Part shown: one piece after another, positions 1 through 7,670 of the stretch
Position numbering within the stretch: the first letter of the stretch is position 1
Layout of the letters: every line of letters starts with the position of its first letter
Assembly (NCBI RefSeq): GCF_002979865.1
Contig: NZ_PCPZ01000002.1
Location: 62,001 to 126,000, forward strand
Reading direction: 5' to 3'
Origin: Arthrobacter sp. MYb214
GTDB lineage: Bacteria > Actinomycetota > Actinomycetes > Actinomycetales > Micrococcaceae
Length of the DNA stretch: 64,000 nt
Notes under the pieces: model-generated
Databases searched by the model: none
The model's input: the letters and a program-made list of their open reading frames with translations, nothing else
What the model was told of the DNA's origin: nothing
Program-made: the position numbers and the translations under genes

Positions 1-4
1 GCAA

Positions 5-1462
5 ATGAACCTTTCCACAACACTTGCCACCCTGGAGCACTGCATCAATGGCGCATGGGTGCCTGGCGAAGGCCGCCGCATCGATTCGAAGGCGGCCGCC
101 GACGAATCCATCGTGCTCGCGGAGGGCACCGCGGCCAGCGTGGATCAGGTGGACGCCGCTTTCGGCGCCGCCCACCGGGCCAAGAAATCCTGGGCGTCCA
201 CTCCGATGGCCGCCCGCGGGGCGATTCTGGCCAAGGCCGCCGGATACCTGAAGGAGCATGCGGAGGACTTCGGAGCGGAACTGGCCGCCGAAGAGGGCAA
301 GACCAGAGCCGAGGGAATCGGCGAGGTGCTGCGGGCCGCACAGATCCTGGTCTACTATTCCGGCGAAGCGGAGCGCGCTGCCGGCACCGTCTTCCAATCC
401 CCGCGCGCCGGGGAACAGATTCTGGTTACCCACAAGCCGCTGGGGGTGATCGGGGTGATCACCCCGTTCAACTTCCCGATCGGGATTCCGGCTTGGAAGA
501 TCGCCCCGGCGCTGGTTTTCGGCAATACCGTGGTGTTCAAGCCGGCCAGCCTGGTGCCGTTGCTGGCCATGCGCTTTGTGCAGGCCCTGGAGCACGCAGG
601 GCTGCCCGCTGGCGTACTGAACCTGGTCATCGGCCCGGGCGCGCTGGGTGATGCCTTCATCGCCAATGAGCATTTGGACGGGCTGACCTTTACCGGTTCC
701 ACCGGCGTCGGGCGCAAACTCTGCGCGGCAGGTGCGGCCCGGGGGATTCCGGTGCAGGCGGAAATGGGCGGCAAGAATGCTTCGGTAGTGCTGGCCGACG
801 CAAACCTGGACCTGGCCAGCGAGCAGGTGCTTTTCGGGGCCTTCCGCTCCACCGGCCAGAAGTGCACGGCCACCAGCCGGCTGATCCTCGACGAGTCCAT
901 CGCCGACGCATTCTTGGCCAAGCTCACCGAAAGGCTGGAGCAGTGGGTGACCGGGGACCCGCTGGACCCGTCAGTGCATATGGGCCCGCTGGTGGATGCC
1001 AAAGCGGCGAACTCGGCGGCACAGGGGATCGACCGGTCGCTGGCACAGGGCGCAACACTGCGCTATCGCGGGCTGGCCCCGGAAACCGGCAGCTTCCTGG
1101 CACCAACCATTCTGGAACTTCCGGAGGGGGAAGCCGGGCGAGCCAACTGCGCCTGGCAGGAAGAATTCTTCGCGCCCATCGTGTCCGTCCGCCGAGTCAA
1201 CGGGTGGAAGGAAGCTTTCGAGGCTGCAGAAGACTCGGAATACGGTTTGAGCCTGGCATTGTTCACCTCGAATCTTGCGCTGGCCCTGGAGGCGCAACAA
1301 ACTCTCGACGTGGGTATTCTGCATGTAAATTCGGAGTCAGCCGGAGCTGACCCGCACGTGCCTTTCGGCGGTGCGAAAGCTTCGGGCTACGGACCGAAGG
1401 AACAGGGAGCAGCAGCTCGCGAGTTCTACACGCACACCACGACGACCTACCTGCGCGGCTAA
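5..1462 (+). CDS. Aldehyde dehydrogenase family protein, NAD(P)-dependent
   Basis: 485 aa, the full length of the ALDH superfamily. It oxidises an aldehyde to the acid in the cytoplasm. Visible motifs: FTGSTGVGR nucleotide-binding loop (about residues 228-236), general-base Glu in QAEMGGKNAS (about 252), catalytic Cys in GQKCTATSR (about 286) and a C-terminal PFGGAKASGYG. The overall look (salicylaldehyde/benzaldehyde/vanillin or succinate-semialdehyde DH branch) does not fix the substrate. It is followed after 36 nt by a 3-hydroxyacyl-CoA dehydrogenase on the same strand, so it probably belongs to a catabolic operon that begins left of the window; the upstream region and ribosome site are not visible, so the start is only the first in-frame ATG. 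Confidence 0.9.
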   Translation: MNLSTTLATLEHCINGAWVPGEGRRIDSKAAADESIVLAEGTAASVDQVDAAFGAAHRAKKSWASTPMAARGAILAKAAGYLKEHAEDFGAELAAEEGKTRAEGIGEVLRAAQILVYYSGEAERAAGTVFQSPRAGEQILVTHKPLGVIGVITPFNFPIGIPAWKIAPALVFGNTVVFKPASLVPLLAMRFVQALEHAGLPAGVLNLVIGPGALGDAFIANEHLDGLTFTGSTGVGRKLCAAGAARGIPVQAEMGGKNASVVLADANLDLASEQVLFGAFRSTGQKCTATSRLILDESIADAFLAKLTERLEQWVTGDPLDPSVHMGPLVDAKAANSAAQGIDRSLAQGATLRYRGLAPETGSFLAPTILELPEGEAGRANCAWQEEFFAPIVSVRRVNGWKEAFEAAEDSEYGLSLALFTSNLALALEAQQTLDVGILHVNSESAGADPHVPFGGAKASGYGPKEQGAAAREFYTHTTTTYLRG

Positions 1463-1498
1463 AAGGCGCAGGCCAGGACTCCAGAGAAAGAATGGTCA

Positions 1499-2368
1499 AT
1501 GAAGATTGAACGTATTTTGGTGATCGGTGCCGGCACCATGGGCCGCCAGATCGCGATGAGCTGCGCGCTGGGCGGTTACGCCACCGTGCTGCAGGATATC
1601 TCTGCCGACGCGTTGGGCGCAGCACGCACCGAGCTGGAGTCCTGGGCTGCCGGCCGCGTGGCCAAAGGCAAACTCGACCAGCCCACGGCAGCTGCGGCGC
1701 TGGGGCGCTTGAGCCAGAACACCGACTTGAACCAGGCTGCTTCCGCAGCCGACTTGGTGATCGAGGCTGCTGTGGAGCGCCTGGACATCAAGGAGCAGAT
1801 CTTCGCCCAACTGGGCGAGCATGCACCGGCCCACGCCATCCTGGCGACGAACTCCTCGACGCTGCTCTCCTCGAAGCTGGCCCAGGCCAGCGGCCGTCCA
1901 GCGCAGGTGTGCAATATGCACTTCTTCAACCCTGCATTGGTCATGAAGTGCGTTGAAATAGTCCGCCATGGGCAGACCAGCGATGCCACGATTCAGGCTG
2001 TTACCGAGGTAGCCAACCAGCTGGGGAAGAACCCGGTGCTGGTGAACAAGGAGATTCCGGGTTTCATTGCCAACCGCATGATGGGTGCGATCAACGCCGA
2101 GGCGCTGAACCTGGCTCACCTGGGAATCGCCAGCATCGAGGATATCGATACCACCGCGAAGACCGCTTTGGGCCACCCCATGGGTCCGTTCGAGCTGATG
2201 GACATGGTGGGCCTTGATGTTATCGATTTCATCGCCCAGGCGACCTACGCCGAGACCGGTGACGAGGCCGACCAGCCGCACCCGATGATCACCGAAAAGG
2301 TGGCTGCGGGCAAGCTCGGACGCAAGAGCGGAGAAGGGTTCTACCCTTATTCCCAGGCATCGGCTTAA
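1499..2368 (+). CDS. 3-hydroxyacyl-CoA dehydrogenase
   Basis: 289 aa, typical of the short HBD/PaaH form rather than the FadB multienzyme. Catalyses NAD-dependent oxidation of (S)-3-hydroxyacyl-CoA (or reduction of acetoacetyl-CoA). N-terminal Rossmann fold begins VIGAGTMGRQIA; the HFFNPA signature with the catalytic His lies near residue 140, and the C-terminal domain carries NRMMGAINAEALNL and GHPMGPFELMD. It follows the aldehyde dehydrogenase by 36 nt and is closed by a strong hairpin 7 nt after the stop. The two genes together suggest aromatic or fatty acid side-chain breakdown; the pathway is inferred, the family assignment is firm. Confidence 0.93.
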   Translation: MKIERILVIGAGTMGRQIAMSCALGGYATVLQDISADALGAARTELESWAAGRVAKGKLDQPTAAAALGRLSQNTDLNQAASAADLVIEAAVERLDIKEQIFAQLGEHAPAHAILATNSSTLLSSKLAQASGRPAQVCNMHFFNPALVMKCVEIVRHGQTSDATIQAVTEVANQLGKNPVLVNKEIPGFIANRMMGAINAEALNLAHLGIASIEDIDTTAKTALGHPMGPFELMDMVGLDVIDFIAQATYAETGDEADQPHPMITEKVAAGKLGRKSGEGFYPYSQASA

Positions 2369-2374
2369 AGCTGG

Positions 2375-2420
2375 AAACGCCGCTGCCAGCCCGATGGCCA
2401 TTGGGCTGGCGGCGGCGTTT
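2375..2420. terminator. Intrinsic terminator between convergent genes
   Basis: 18-bp stem (2375-2392 with 2403-2420, one G-T wobble, 10-nt loop). It begins with AAA and ends with TTT, so it can serve the hydroxyacyl-CoA dehydrogenase on the plus strand and the PPOX gene on the minus strand. Confidence 0.8.
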
Positions 2421-2440
2421 GCCGTGCAGATCGGAGAGAA

Positions 2441-2875
2441 CTATTCAGCGACCTCTGGTTGCTCGCCGAGCTCGAAGTGGCGCCCGGAGACCGAATCAAT
2501 GTTGACCCGAATCCAGAAATCCTTCTGGGTGGGGATCCAGGGAGTGACGCCGCTTTCGCGGGCCTCCTTGATATCGGCCTCATGCTCCAATACTTCGGCG
2601 CTGCCGTGCACGACAACGGACCAAGCTTCATCGGAAAGGATGCCGTCGACCTCGAAAGCGATCTTTTCATTGATCGCCATGGCCGCAAGCTTATTACCGG
2701 GCGAGGTGCGCAAGAACAGCTTCCCGTTGTGCACCGCGTAGTTCACCGGAACAATATCGATCAACCCTGCAACCGAAGTTGCTACGCGTCCGTGGGAGCT
2801 GTGCGAGAGCAGCTGCCACGATTGGTCCTCATCCAATACCAGGACCGGGCTATTGAGCTCGTGTTCGAATTTCAT
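2441..2875 (-). CDS. Pyridoxamine 5'-phosphate oxidase-like flavin-binding protein
   Basis: 144 aa, a single split-barrel domain of the PPOX/FMN-binding family. Sequence features: GRVATSVAGLIDIVPVNYAV near residues 29-48, LFLRTSPGNKLAAM and IAFEVDGI, which form the flavin/F420 pocket in this family, and WSVVVHGSAEVL. Such small actinobacterial members bind FMN, F420 or haem and are mostly of unknown substrate; they are not PdxH. The gene is monocistronic, convergent with the upstream dehydrogenase, and shares the hairpin at 2375-2420. The ribosome site before the ATG at 2875 is weak. Confidence 0.85.
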   Translation of the reverse strand: MKFEHELNSPVLVLDEDQSWQLLSHSSHGRVATSVAGLIDIVPVNYAVHNGKLFLRTSPGNKLAAMAINEKIAFEVDGILSDEAWSVVVHGSAEVLEHEADIKEARESGVTPWIPTQKDFWIRVNIDSVSGRHFELGEQPEVAE

Positions 2876-2971
2876 AGCACCAGCTTTCTACTCTTTGTAG
2901 AAAAAGGCAAGGGCTCGAGACACAAGTTGTCGTTTTCCCGTGCTTGGCGGTCGACATGAAAGACTGGGGCT

Positions 2972-4057
2972 ATGAGTCATATTTCGGCTGATGGCGATGC
3001 CCGGCATGTAGCTTCGCGAATGGAAGACGGAGTGCATCGTTGGCGTGCACGGCGCGCCCTGGCCAACGGCCACCAAGCGGTAATCCTTCCCTATGTGGGA
3101 TATGGCTCTACCGGACCGAGCGGCGGCTGGATTCGCGTCTTCGCCCGCGTTGTGCTGGCCAAGCCCGGCGCCTTTGAAGACGGGCAGCACCAAGCCCAGG
3201 TCATTGCCGATGGCATTCGCGGTTTCCGCAATTTCATTTCCCCGATCCTTCCCGGCGGCAAGGTCAGCATTGACGTTGGCGACCAGCGCTTCGAGGTCCA
3301 GGCTGACCGTGGCGGCGTCATTGATGTGAAGCTGGTAGTCGACCTGCCCGCGGGCTGGAATGAGATCCGGCTTCATGCCCACAACGGCGATGCCGCGCAG
3401 GCGAAGATTCTCGTTATCGACCAGGCGCAGAAGTTCGGGGTGATCAGCGACGTGGATGACACCGTCGTGGTCACCGCGCTGCCGCGCCCCATGCTGGCGG
3501 CGTGGAACTCCTTTGTGCTCTCCGAGCATGCCCGCGTGGCGACCCCCGGGATGGCAGTGATGCTCCAGAAGGTGCTGCTCGAGCATCCAGGAGCTCCGAC
3601 CATCTACCTTTCCACCGGCGCATGGAATGTCGCGCAGACCCTGCAGCGCTTCATCTCGCGCAACCTGTACCCGAAGGGGCCGTTGCTGCTCACCGACTGG
3701 GGGCCAACAGACCGTTCCTGGTTCCGCAGCGGAATGCAGCACAAGGTTGACCAGCTGCGCCGCCTGGCCGAAGAATTCCCGCACATTTCGTGGGTGCTCA
3801 TCGGCGATGACGGCCAGCATGATCCGGCCATTTATGCCGAGTTCGCGCGCCGCTATCCCGAATTGGTCCGGGCTATTGTGATCCGCCAGCTGACCCCTTC
3901 GGAAGCGGTGCTAGCCGGCGGACGTTCGCATGAGCTGCGCCGAACCACCCCCGGGGTGCGTTGGGTCTACGAGCCGGACGGAGCCCGGATCCTTCGGGAG
4001 CTGGCCAAGTTGGGGATCGTGGGCAATGACGGCGCAAACCTGCTGAAGGAAGATTAG
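2972..4057 (+). CDS. App1 family (DUF2183) phosphatase-like protein
   Basis: 361 aa. The N-terminal third is a beta-rich domain; the core is the App1 domain with the HAD-like motif GVISDVDDTVVVT (DxDxT, about residues 153-165) followed by YLSTGAWNVA (motif II Ser/Thr) and LIGDDGQHD (acidic motif), matching phosphatidate phosphatase App1 of yeast and its bacterial relatives. Substrate in bacteria is not established. It is followed after 2 nt by a thioesterase gene, so the two are co-transcribed. No signal peptide is seen, so the protein should be cytoplasmic. Confidence 0.88.
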   Translation: MSHISADGDARHVASRMEDGVHRWRARRALANGHQAVILPYVGYGSTGPSGGWIRVFARVVLAKPGAFEDGQHQAQVIADGIRGFRNFISPILPGGKVSIDVGDQRFEVQADRGGVIDVKLVVDLPAGWNEIRLHAHNGDAAQAKILVIDQAQKFGVISDVDDTVVVTALPRPMLAAWNSFVLSEHARVATPGMAVMLQKVLLEHPGAPTIYLSTGAWNVAQTLQRFISRNLYPKGPLLLTDWGPTDRSWFRSGMQHKVDQLRRLAEEFPHISWVLIGDDGQHDPAIYAEFARRYPELVRAIVIRQLTPSEAVLAGGRSHELRRTTPGVRWVYEPDGARILRELAKLGIVGNDGANLLKED

Positions 4058-4059
4058 CC

Positions 4060-4527
4060 ATGGAAGAAAGCATCCTGCGGGTGCAGGTCCCTATGCGCTG
4101 GGGCGACATGGATGCTTACGGCCATGTCAATAATGTCAATCTGATCCGGTTAATGGAGGAAGCGCGAATCGCCGGCTTTGGCGTGCCCGGTGGCACCGGC
4201 GCGCCAGGCTCGCAGCCGCAGGCCGATATCTTCTCTGCAGTGCCTGCCGGAACCCAGATCCTCGTTGTCGAGCATCGGGTGCGGTATTCCCGCCCGTTGG
4301 AATACCGCAACGTGCCGGTCAATGTCGATCTCTGGGTTGCCAATGTCAAGCCTGCCAGCTTTGATATCTGCTACGAGTTCCGTGACCCGGTGGAGGACTA
4401 TTTGTGCGTCAAGGCCTCCACTACGTTGGCTTATTTCGACCCGGTGTCCTCGCGGGTGCAGCGTTTGAGCCCCGGAGAACGCGCGGCGCTCAGTGCATAT
4501 GAAGGTCCTCCGACCTTCCCGAAGTAA
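4060..4527 (+). CDS. Acyl-CoA thioesterase, 4HBT hot-dog family
   Basis: 155 aa, one hot-dog fold. The active-site signature WGDMDAYGHVNN lies at residues 14-25, with the catalytic Asp of the 4-hydroxybenzoyl-CoA thioesterase type, followed by HRVRYSRPLEYR. Cleaves an acyl-CoA to acid and CoA; the acyl group cannot be read from sequence. Start follows the App1 stop by 2 nt and the pair probably forms one transcript, with the siderophore-interacting gene 63 nt downstream possibly having its own promoter. Confidence 0.88.
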   Translation: MEESILRVQVPMRWGDMDAYGHVNNVNLIRLMEEARIAGFGVPGGTGAPGSQPQADIFSAVPAGTQILVVEHRVRYSRPLEYRNVPVNVDLWVANVKPASFDICYEFRDPVEDYLCVKASTTLAYFDPVSSRVQRLSPGERAALSAYEGPPTFPK

Positions 4528-4546
4528 CCACTTGCGCTCCCGTCAA

Positions 4547-4565
4547 TTAGGATTGATCTATCTAC
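4547..4565 (+). promoter_or_regulatory. Weak IdeR/DtxR-like iron box before the SIP gene
   Basis: The 19-mer TTAGGATTGATCTATCTAC agrees with the IdeR/DtxR consensus TTAGGTTAGGCTAACCTAA at 11 of 19 positions, with an intact left end. It lies 26-44 nt before the GTG start of the siderophore-interacting protein. The match is poor; the gene's function is the main reason to mention it. Confidence 0.3.
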
Positions 4566-4590
4566 CCTTATTAAGACAGGAAGTGATTTT

Positions 4591-5445
4591 GTGTCCCAGC
4601 CGGCTGGTGATCGCCCGCAAACTGGAGGCCGACCTGCGCGCCCCCAGGTCCTCCTGCAGGTCCTCAAGCGCGAGAATATCGCACCTCATCTGGTGCGGCT
4701 CACCCTTGGCGGTCCAGGCATCTGCGATTTCGCAGACAAGCCGGTGACCGACCGCTACGTGAAATTCCTGTTCGCGAAGCCGGAACTGGGCCTTGAATTG
4801 CCTTATGACATGGAAGCGCTGCGTGAGCGGCTGGCTCCCGAGGATCTGCCGGTTCGCCGTACCTATACCGTGCGCCGCAGCGATATGCAGGCGGGAACCA
4901 TCGAGGTCGATTTCGTGGTCCATGGCGATGAGGGCCTAGCAGGTCCTTGGGCGCGTGACGCGCAGATCGGCTCATCGATCTGCTTCTCGGGCCCGGGCGG
5001 AATGTTTGTCCCCAAGGATGAATTCGATTTCCACTTCTTCGCCGGAGATGAAACTGCCATTCCCGCCATTGCGGCCTCCTTGGAGTCCATGGCCCCGCAG
5101 ATGAGGGGCCTGGTGGTCATCGAGGTTGCCGACGAGGCTGACGAAATGCAATTGCAGGCGCCGGCCGGCGTGGAAATTCGCTGGATTCACCGCGGTGCCG
5201 AATTCTCCCCTGAAACCACGATCCTGGAGTCCGTGGTCCGGGGGATTCCATGGCCCGAGGGCCGGGTGCAGGTCTTTGCCCACGGTGAGCGCGAAGTCAT
5301 GAAGAAGCTGCGCGCATACTTCTATGACGAGCATGGCGTGGACCGCCGCGACATGTCGCTCTCTGCCTACTGGGCCTTTGGCCGTGCAGAAGATGCATTC
5401 CAGGCCGAGAAGCGTACGGAAGTTGGCAAGATCTTCGCCGACTAG
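4591..5445 (+). CDS. Siderophore-interacting protein (FAD ferric-siderophore reductase)
   Basis: 284 aa, ViuB/SIP family. It reduces ferric siderophore complexes in the cytoplasm with NAD(P)H, releasing Fe(II). The FAD-binding domain carries RRTYTVRR (about residues 89-96) and GPGG, and the C-terminal SIP domain has FAGDETAIPAIAASLE followed by the terminal YWAFGRAEDAFQAEKR typical of the family. Start is GTG at 4591, preceded by AGGAAG with 9 nt spacing. Expected to be iron-repressed; candidate iron boxes lie before and after the gene. No siderophore synthesis or import genes lie in the window. Confidence 0.93.
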   Translation: MSQPAGDRPQTGGRPARPQVLLQVLKRENIAPHLVRLTLGGPGICDFADKPVTDRYVKFLFAKPELGLELPYDMEALRERLAPEDLPVRRTYTVRRSDMQAGTIEVDFVVHGDEGLAGPWARDAQIGSSICFSGPGGMFVPKDEFDFHFFAGDETAIPAIAASLESMAPQMRGLVVIEVADEADEMQLQAPAGVEIRWIHRGAEFSPETTILESVVRGIPWPEGRVQVFAHGEREVMKKLRAYFYDEHGVDRRDMSLSAYWAFGRAEDAFQAEKRTEVGKIFAD

Positions 5446-5518
5446 TCTTTTGGCGCGGACAAAATCGAGCAAGTTAGAGCGACCTAAGAAATAAATCGAA
5501 AAATTACGCAAACAGGGC

Positions 5519-5549
5519 TTGACGTTATTACTGGTTCTTAGGATATGCT
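5519..5549 (+). promoter_or_regulatory. Sigma70-type promoter for the candidate ncRNA
   Basis: TTGACG (5519-5524) and TATGCT (5544-5549) with a 19-nt spacer lie in the non-coding gap after the SIP gene, pointing into a hairpin-rich segment without a credible ORF. Spacing is 1-2 nt longer than ideal. Confidence 0.55.
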
Positions 5550-5556
5550 TATTCCA
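5538..5556 (+). promoter_or_regulatory. Possible iron box over the ncRNA -10 element
   Basis: A 19-mer beginning TTAGGATATGC matches the IdeR/DtxR consensus at 12 of 19 positions and overlaps the -10 box at 5544-5549. A second 12/19 match sits upstream at 5469-5487. Both are below the level at which I would call a site alone. Confidence 0.25.
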
Positions 5557-5765
5557 GAGCTTCTCCCGTGTGTGGTCGGGAGAAGCGTCAAGCTTGACCG
5601 ATATTTATCGGCTAGTTCGCTGCTTGCCGGGGCTGCTCACCTCGAAGCAGCGAGCGGCGTAGCCGGCTTGAATAAGGGGAATGGAGAATCGGCTGACTTG
5701 CTCAGTCGGCCGATTCGTCGAAAAGGGAGCTTATCAGGATTGCACACCTTGATAAGCTCCCTTTC
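5556..5765 (+). ncRNA. Candidate structured small RNA, about 210 nt
   Basis: Non-coding segment between convergent genes. It holds successive perfect or near-perfect stems: 5559-5567/5578-5586 (9 bp), 5618-5625/5645-5652 (8 bp, 19-nt loop), 5686-5697/5705-5716 (12 bp with one U-G pair) and the closing 15-bp stem 5722-5736/5750-5764. A promoter-like TTGACG/TATGCT precedes it. I do not recognise tmRNA, RNase P, SRP, 6C or a riboswitch core. It could be a regulatory RNA, possibly linked to the adjacent iron gene, or only a string of terminator-like repeats. The plus-strand end lacks a long U tract (CTTTCTCG). Confidence 0.45.
5722..5764. terminator. Bidirectional terminator hairpin
   Basis: Perfect 15-bp stem (5722-5736 with 5750-5764, 13-nt loop). 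On the minus strand it ends in a T run (AAAA at 5721-5724 on plus) and follows the alkA-type gene, which stops at 5772; on the plus strand it closes the ncRNA candidate. Confidence 0.8.
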
Positions 5766-5771
5766 TCGTTG

Positions 5772-6617
5772 CTACAGCTTGGCGGCGTCGAAGGACCAGA
5801 GCAGCAACGTAGCCAGGTAGCCCGCACCCTTCGGTGGAGGCGCCACAGTGACACCGCGATCATGAAGCTTCCTCATGGCTCGGCGAACTACTAGATCCGA
5901 CTCCAGGAAGATCTCCGGATCCCGCAAACCCCGCAGGGCCATGTAATTGCGCGTCCATGGACCCACCCCGCGCAGCCCTTGGAGCTGCTCCAGGAATGCC
6001 GGCACGTCTCCGAGCAGGAACTTTCCACTGTGCTCGAACCATTCGGCTACCGCGTGCAGCGCCGTTGCCCGCGGCAACGGGCAGCGAATGATTGCACGCA
6101 ATTCCCCAGGCGTGCAGGCGGCCGTTGAGGCCGCTGTGGGGAAAGCCCGAAGGCCCGAGCCATGCTGCTGGCCCAATGCGCCGACGTAGCGCCCGCCGAG
6201 GGTCCGTGCCGCCGCCAAGGACACCTGCTGTCCAATGATCGTGGTGGCCAGGGCCTCGAAAATATCCGGGTAGCTGATCAGCCGCAAGGAGGGGTAAGCC
6301 ATCGCGAGCGGCTGGTAGCAAGGAAGGGCCTGGAGCGCTTCATAAGCAGCTGTGGTGTCTTGCTGCAGTCCAAGCCAATGGTTGATGATCTCCGTGAGGC
6401 GCGCAATGGATTCAGCCGGGGCGTCGTGGGTGAGCGATACGCCTGCAGGATCCAGGCTCAATGAAACTTCAACCAGGTTCCCGTCCAGCTGCAGGACGCG
6501 GTGCAGCTGGGCCGCAGCGGCATCCAGCCGCTCCTGGGCAGGCAGCGAATGCAATTCCAGGACTGCCAGTGCGTGGCCGACGTCCAGAATTCCCGTTGCC
6601 GGTAGGCGCAGTGCCAT
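5772..6617 (-). CDS. DNA-3-methyladenine glycosylase II (AlkA type)
   Basis: 281 aa. Base-excision repair enzyme that removes alkylated purines. The helix-hairpin-helix segment LRGVGPWTRNYMALRGL (about residues 211-227) is followed by FLESDLVVRRAM, whose Asp corresponds to the catalytic Asp of AlkA (D238 in E. coli). TIIGQQVSLAAAR is the conserved HhH-GPD helix. No AdaA or AraC domain is fused. It starts 5 nt downstream of the Tag stop on the same strand, so the two alkyl-purine glycosylases form an operon that covers both 3-methyladenine and wider substrates. Confidence 0.9.
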   Translation of the reverse strand: MALRLPATGILDVGHALAVLELHSLPAQERLDAAAAQLHRVLQLDGNLVEVSLSLDPAGVSLTHDAPAESIARLTEIINHWLGLQQDTTAAYEALQALPCYQPLAMAYPSLRLISYPDIFEALATTIIGQQVSLAAARTLGGRYVGALGQQHGSGLRAFPTAASTAACTPGELRAIIRCPLPRATALHAVAEWFEHSGKFLLGDVPAFLEQLQGLRGVGPWTRNYMALRGLRDPEIFLESDLVVRRAMRKLHDRGVTVAPPPKGAGYLATLLLWSFDAAKL

Positions 6618-6621
6618 GACC

Positions 6622-7215
6622 TCAGGCCCAGATGCCGGAAGTGCCGCGGCGGTGCGATCCGACCAGGTGGGTATCGACCATGCCGATGGCTTCCATCAAC
6701 GCGTACATGGTGGTCGGGCCCACGAACTTGAAACCCCGCTTCTTCAGCGCCTTGGCCAGTTCCTTGGACTCGGGGCTTTGCGTGGGTACTTCAGTGAAAT
6801 TACGCGGAGCCGGGGTCTGTTCCGGCTTGAAGGACCACACGAAATCCGAGAGGCCGCCCTCTTCGCGCAGCATCAGGGTCGCTTCTGCGTTGGCGATCGT
6901 TGCGCGGATCTTGAGCCTATTGCGCACGATCCCGGCGTCTTCCATCAGGCGATTGAAATCGTCCTCGGTAAACAACGCGACCTTCTCGGGATTGAAGTGC
7001 TCGAAAGCGCGGCGGAACGACTCGCGCTTGGAAAGGATGATGGCCCAGGACAGGCCTGACTGGAAGCACTCAAGGCTCAGCCGCTCGAAAAGTCCCTCTT
7101 CGGAGGTGATCGGCATGCCCCATTCGGCGTCGTAGTACGTGCGGAGCATGTCATTCGAGGCGGCCCAGCGAGGGCGCGCCAATCCGTCTTCGCCAACGAT
7201 GAGATCTTCAGTCAT
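6622..7215 (-). CDS. tag: DNA-3-methyladenine glycosylase I (Tag)
   Basis: 197 aa from ATG at 7215; a longer frame to 7290 would run through the arsR promoter and is not conserved-looking. Removes 3-methyladenine from DNA. Clear Tag features: YYDAEWGMP, QSGLSWAIILSKRESFRRAF, DAGIVRNRLKI, ALKKRGFKFVGPTTMYALMEAIGMV. Compared with E. coli Tag as I recall it, three of four zinc-snap ligands are gone: no Cys near residue 4, His17 is Tyr in YYDAEWG, and Cys179 is Ser in HLVGSH; only His175 remains. Some Tag proteins lack the zinc site, so activity is still likely. First gene of the tag-alkA operon. Confidence 0.93.
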   Translation of the reverse strand: MTEDLIVGEDGLARPRWAASNDMLRTYYDAEWGMPITSEEGLFERLSLECFQSGLSWAIILSKRESFRRAFEHFNPEKVALFTEDDFNRLMEDAGIVRNRLKIRATIANAEATLMLREEGGLSDFVWSFKPEQTPAPRNFTEVPTQSPESKELAKALKKRGFKFVGPTTMYALMEAIGMVDTHLVGSHRRGTSGIWA

Positions 7216-7283
7216 ATTTTCATCTTGCCATCCATCGCGATGCGCAGTTGGCCATGCAACGTTCCGTTTCGCGGCAAAGTCAC

Positions 7284-7309
7284 CTATCATCGTTATATGG
7301 CGATAATAG
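7284..7309 (+). promoter_or_regulatory. arsR operator and leaderless promoter
   Basis: A 26-nt imperfect palindrome (20 of 26 positions symmetric, ends CTAT and ATAG) spans the ATG at 7297. A -10 box TATCAT at 7285-7290 sits 6 nt before the ATG and there is no ribosome site, so the transcript probably begins at the start codon. Binding of the encoded sensor here would block its own promoter. Confidence 0.6.
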
Positions 7310-7668
7310 AGTCAGATATCGATGCATCGGAAATCCGCAGCGGCAAGCTCCAGTTCGCTGCGCTCTTCCACGCGCTCGCTGACCCGGCACGGCTGCTGAT
7401 CCTGGACCATCTGCGCACCGGGGAGCATAAGGTCAGGGAACTGACCGAGCATTTGGGGCTTGCCCAAAGCACGGTCAGCGCGCATCTGTCCTGCCTGAAG
7501 GACACCGGCCTGGTGCACGTCCGAAGCCAGGGCCGGGCCAGCATCTACTCGCTGGGCCAGGGTGAAGCACTTGACGCATTGACCGCTGCCGCCTCGGCGC
7601 TTCTGCCGCAAGAGGCATCCCATCACCATTGGGAAGAAGCGCACAGCATGGATCCGAAGAAAGGCTGA
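7297..7668 (+). CDS. ArsR/SmtB family metal-sensing repressor
   Basis: 123 aa from the ATG at 7297, chosen because a -10 box lies exactly one leaderless spacing upstream and the 24 extra residues of the longer frame are unlike the family. Winged helix: ALFHALADPARLLILDHL, then recognition helix LTEHLGLAQSTVSAHLSCLKDTGLV, then the wing SQGRASIYSL. The C-terminal tail has HHHWEEAH, which may bind metal. The next gene, 2 nt downstream, is a cation diffusion facilitator, so this is most likely a zinc/cobalt/nickel-type de-repressor of the exporter; which metal cannot be told. Confidence 0.9.
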   Translation: MAIIESDIDASEIRSGKLQFAALFHALADPARLLILDHLRTGEHKVRELTEHLGLAQSTVSAHLSCLKDTGLVHVRSQGRASIYSLGQGEALDALTAAASALLPQEASHHHWEEAHSMDPKKG

Positions 7669-7670
7669 AC

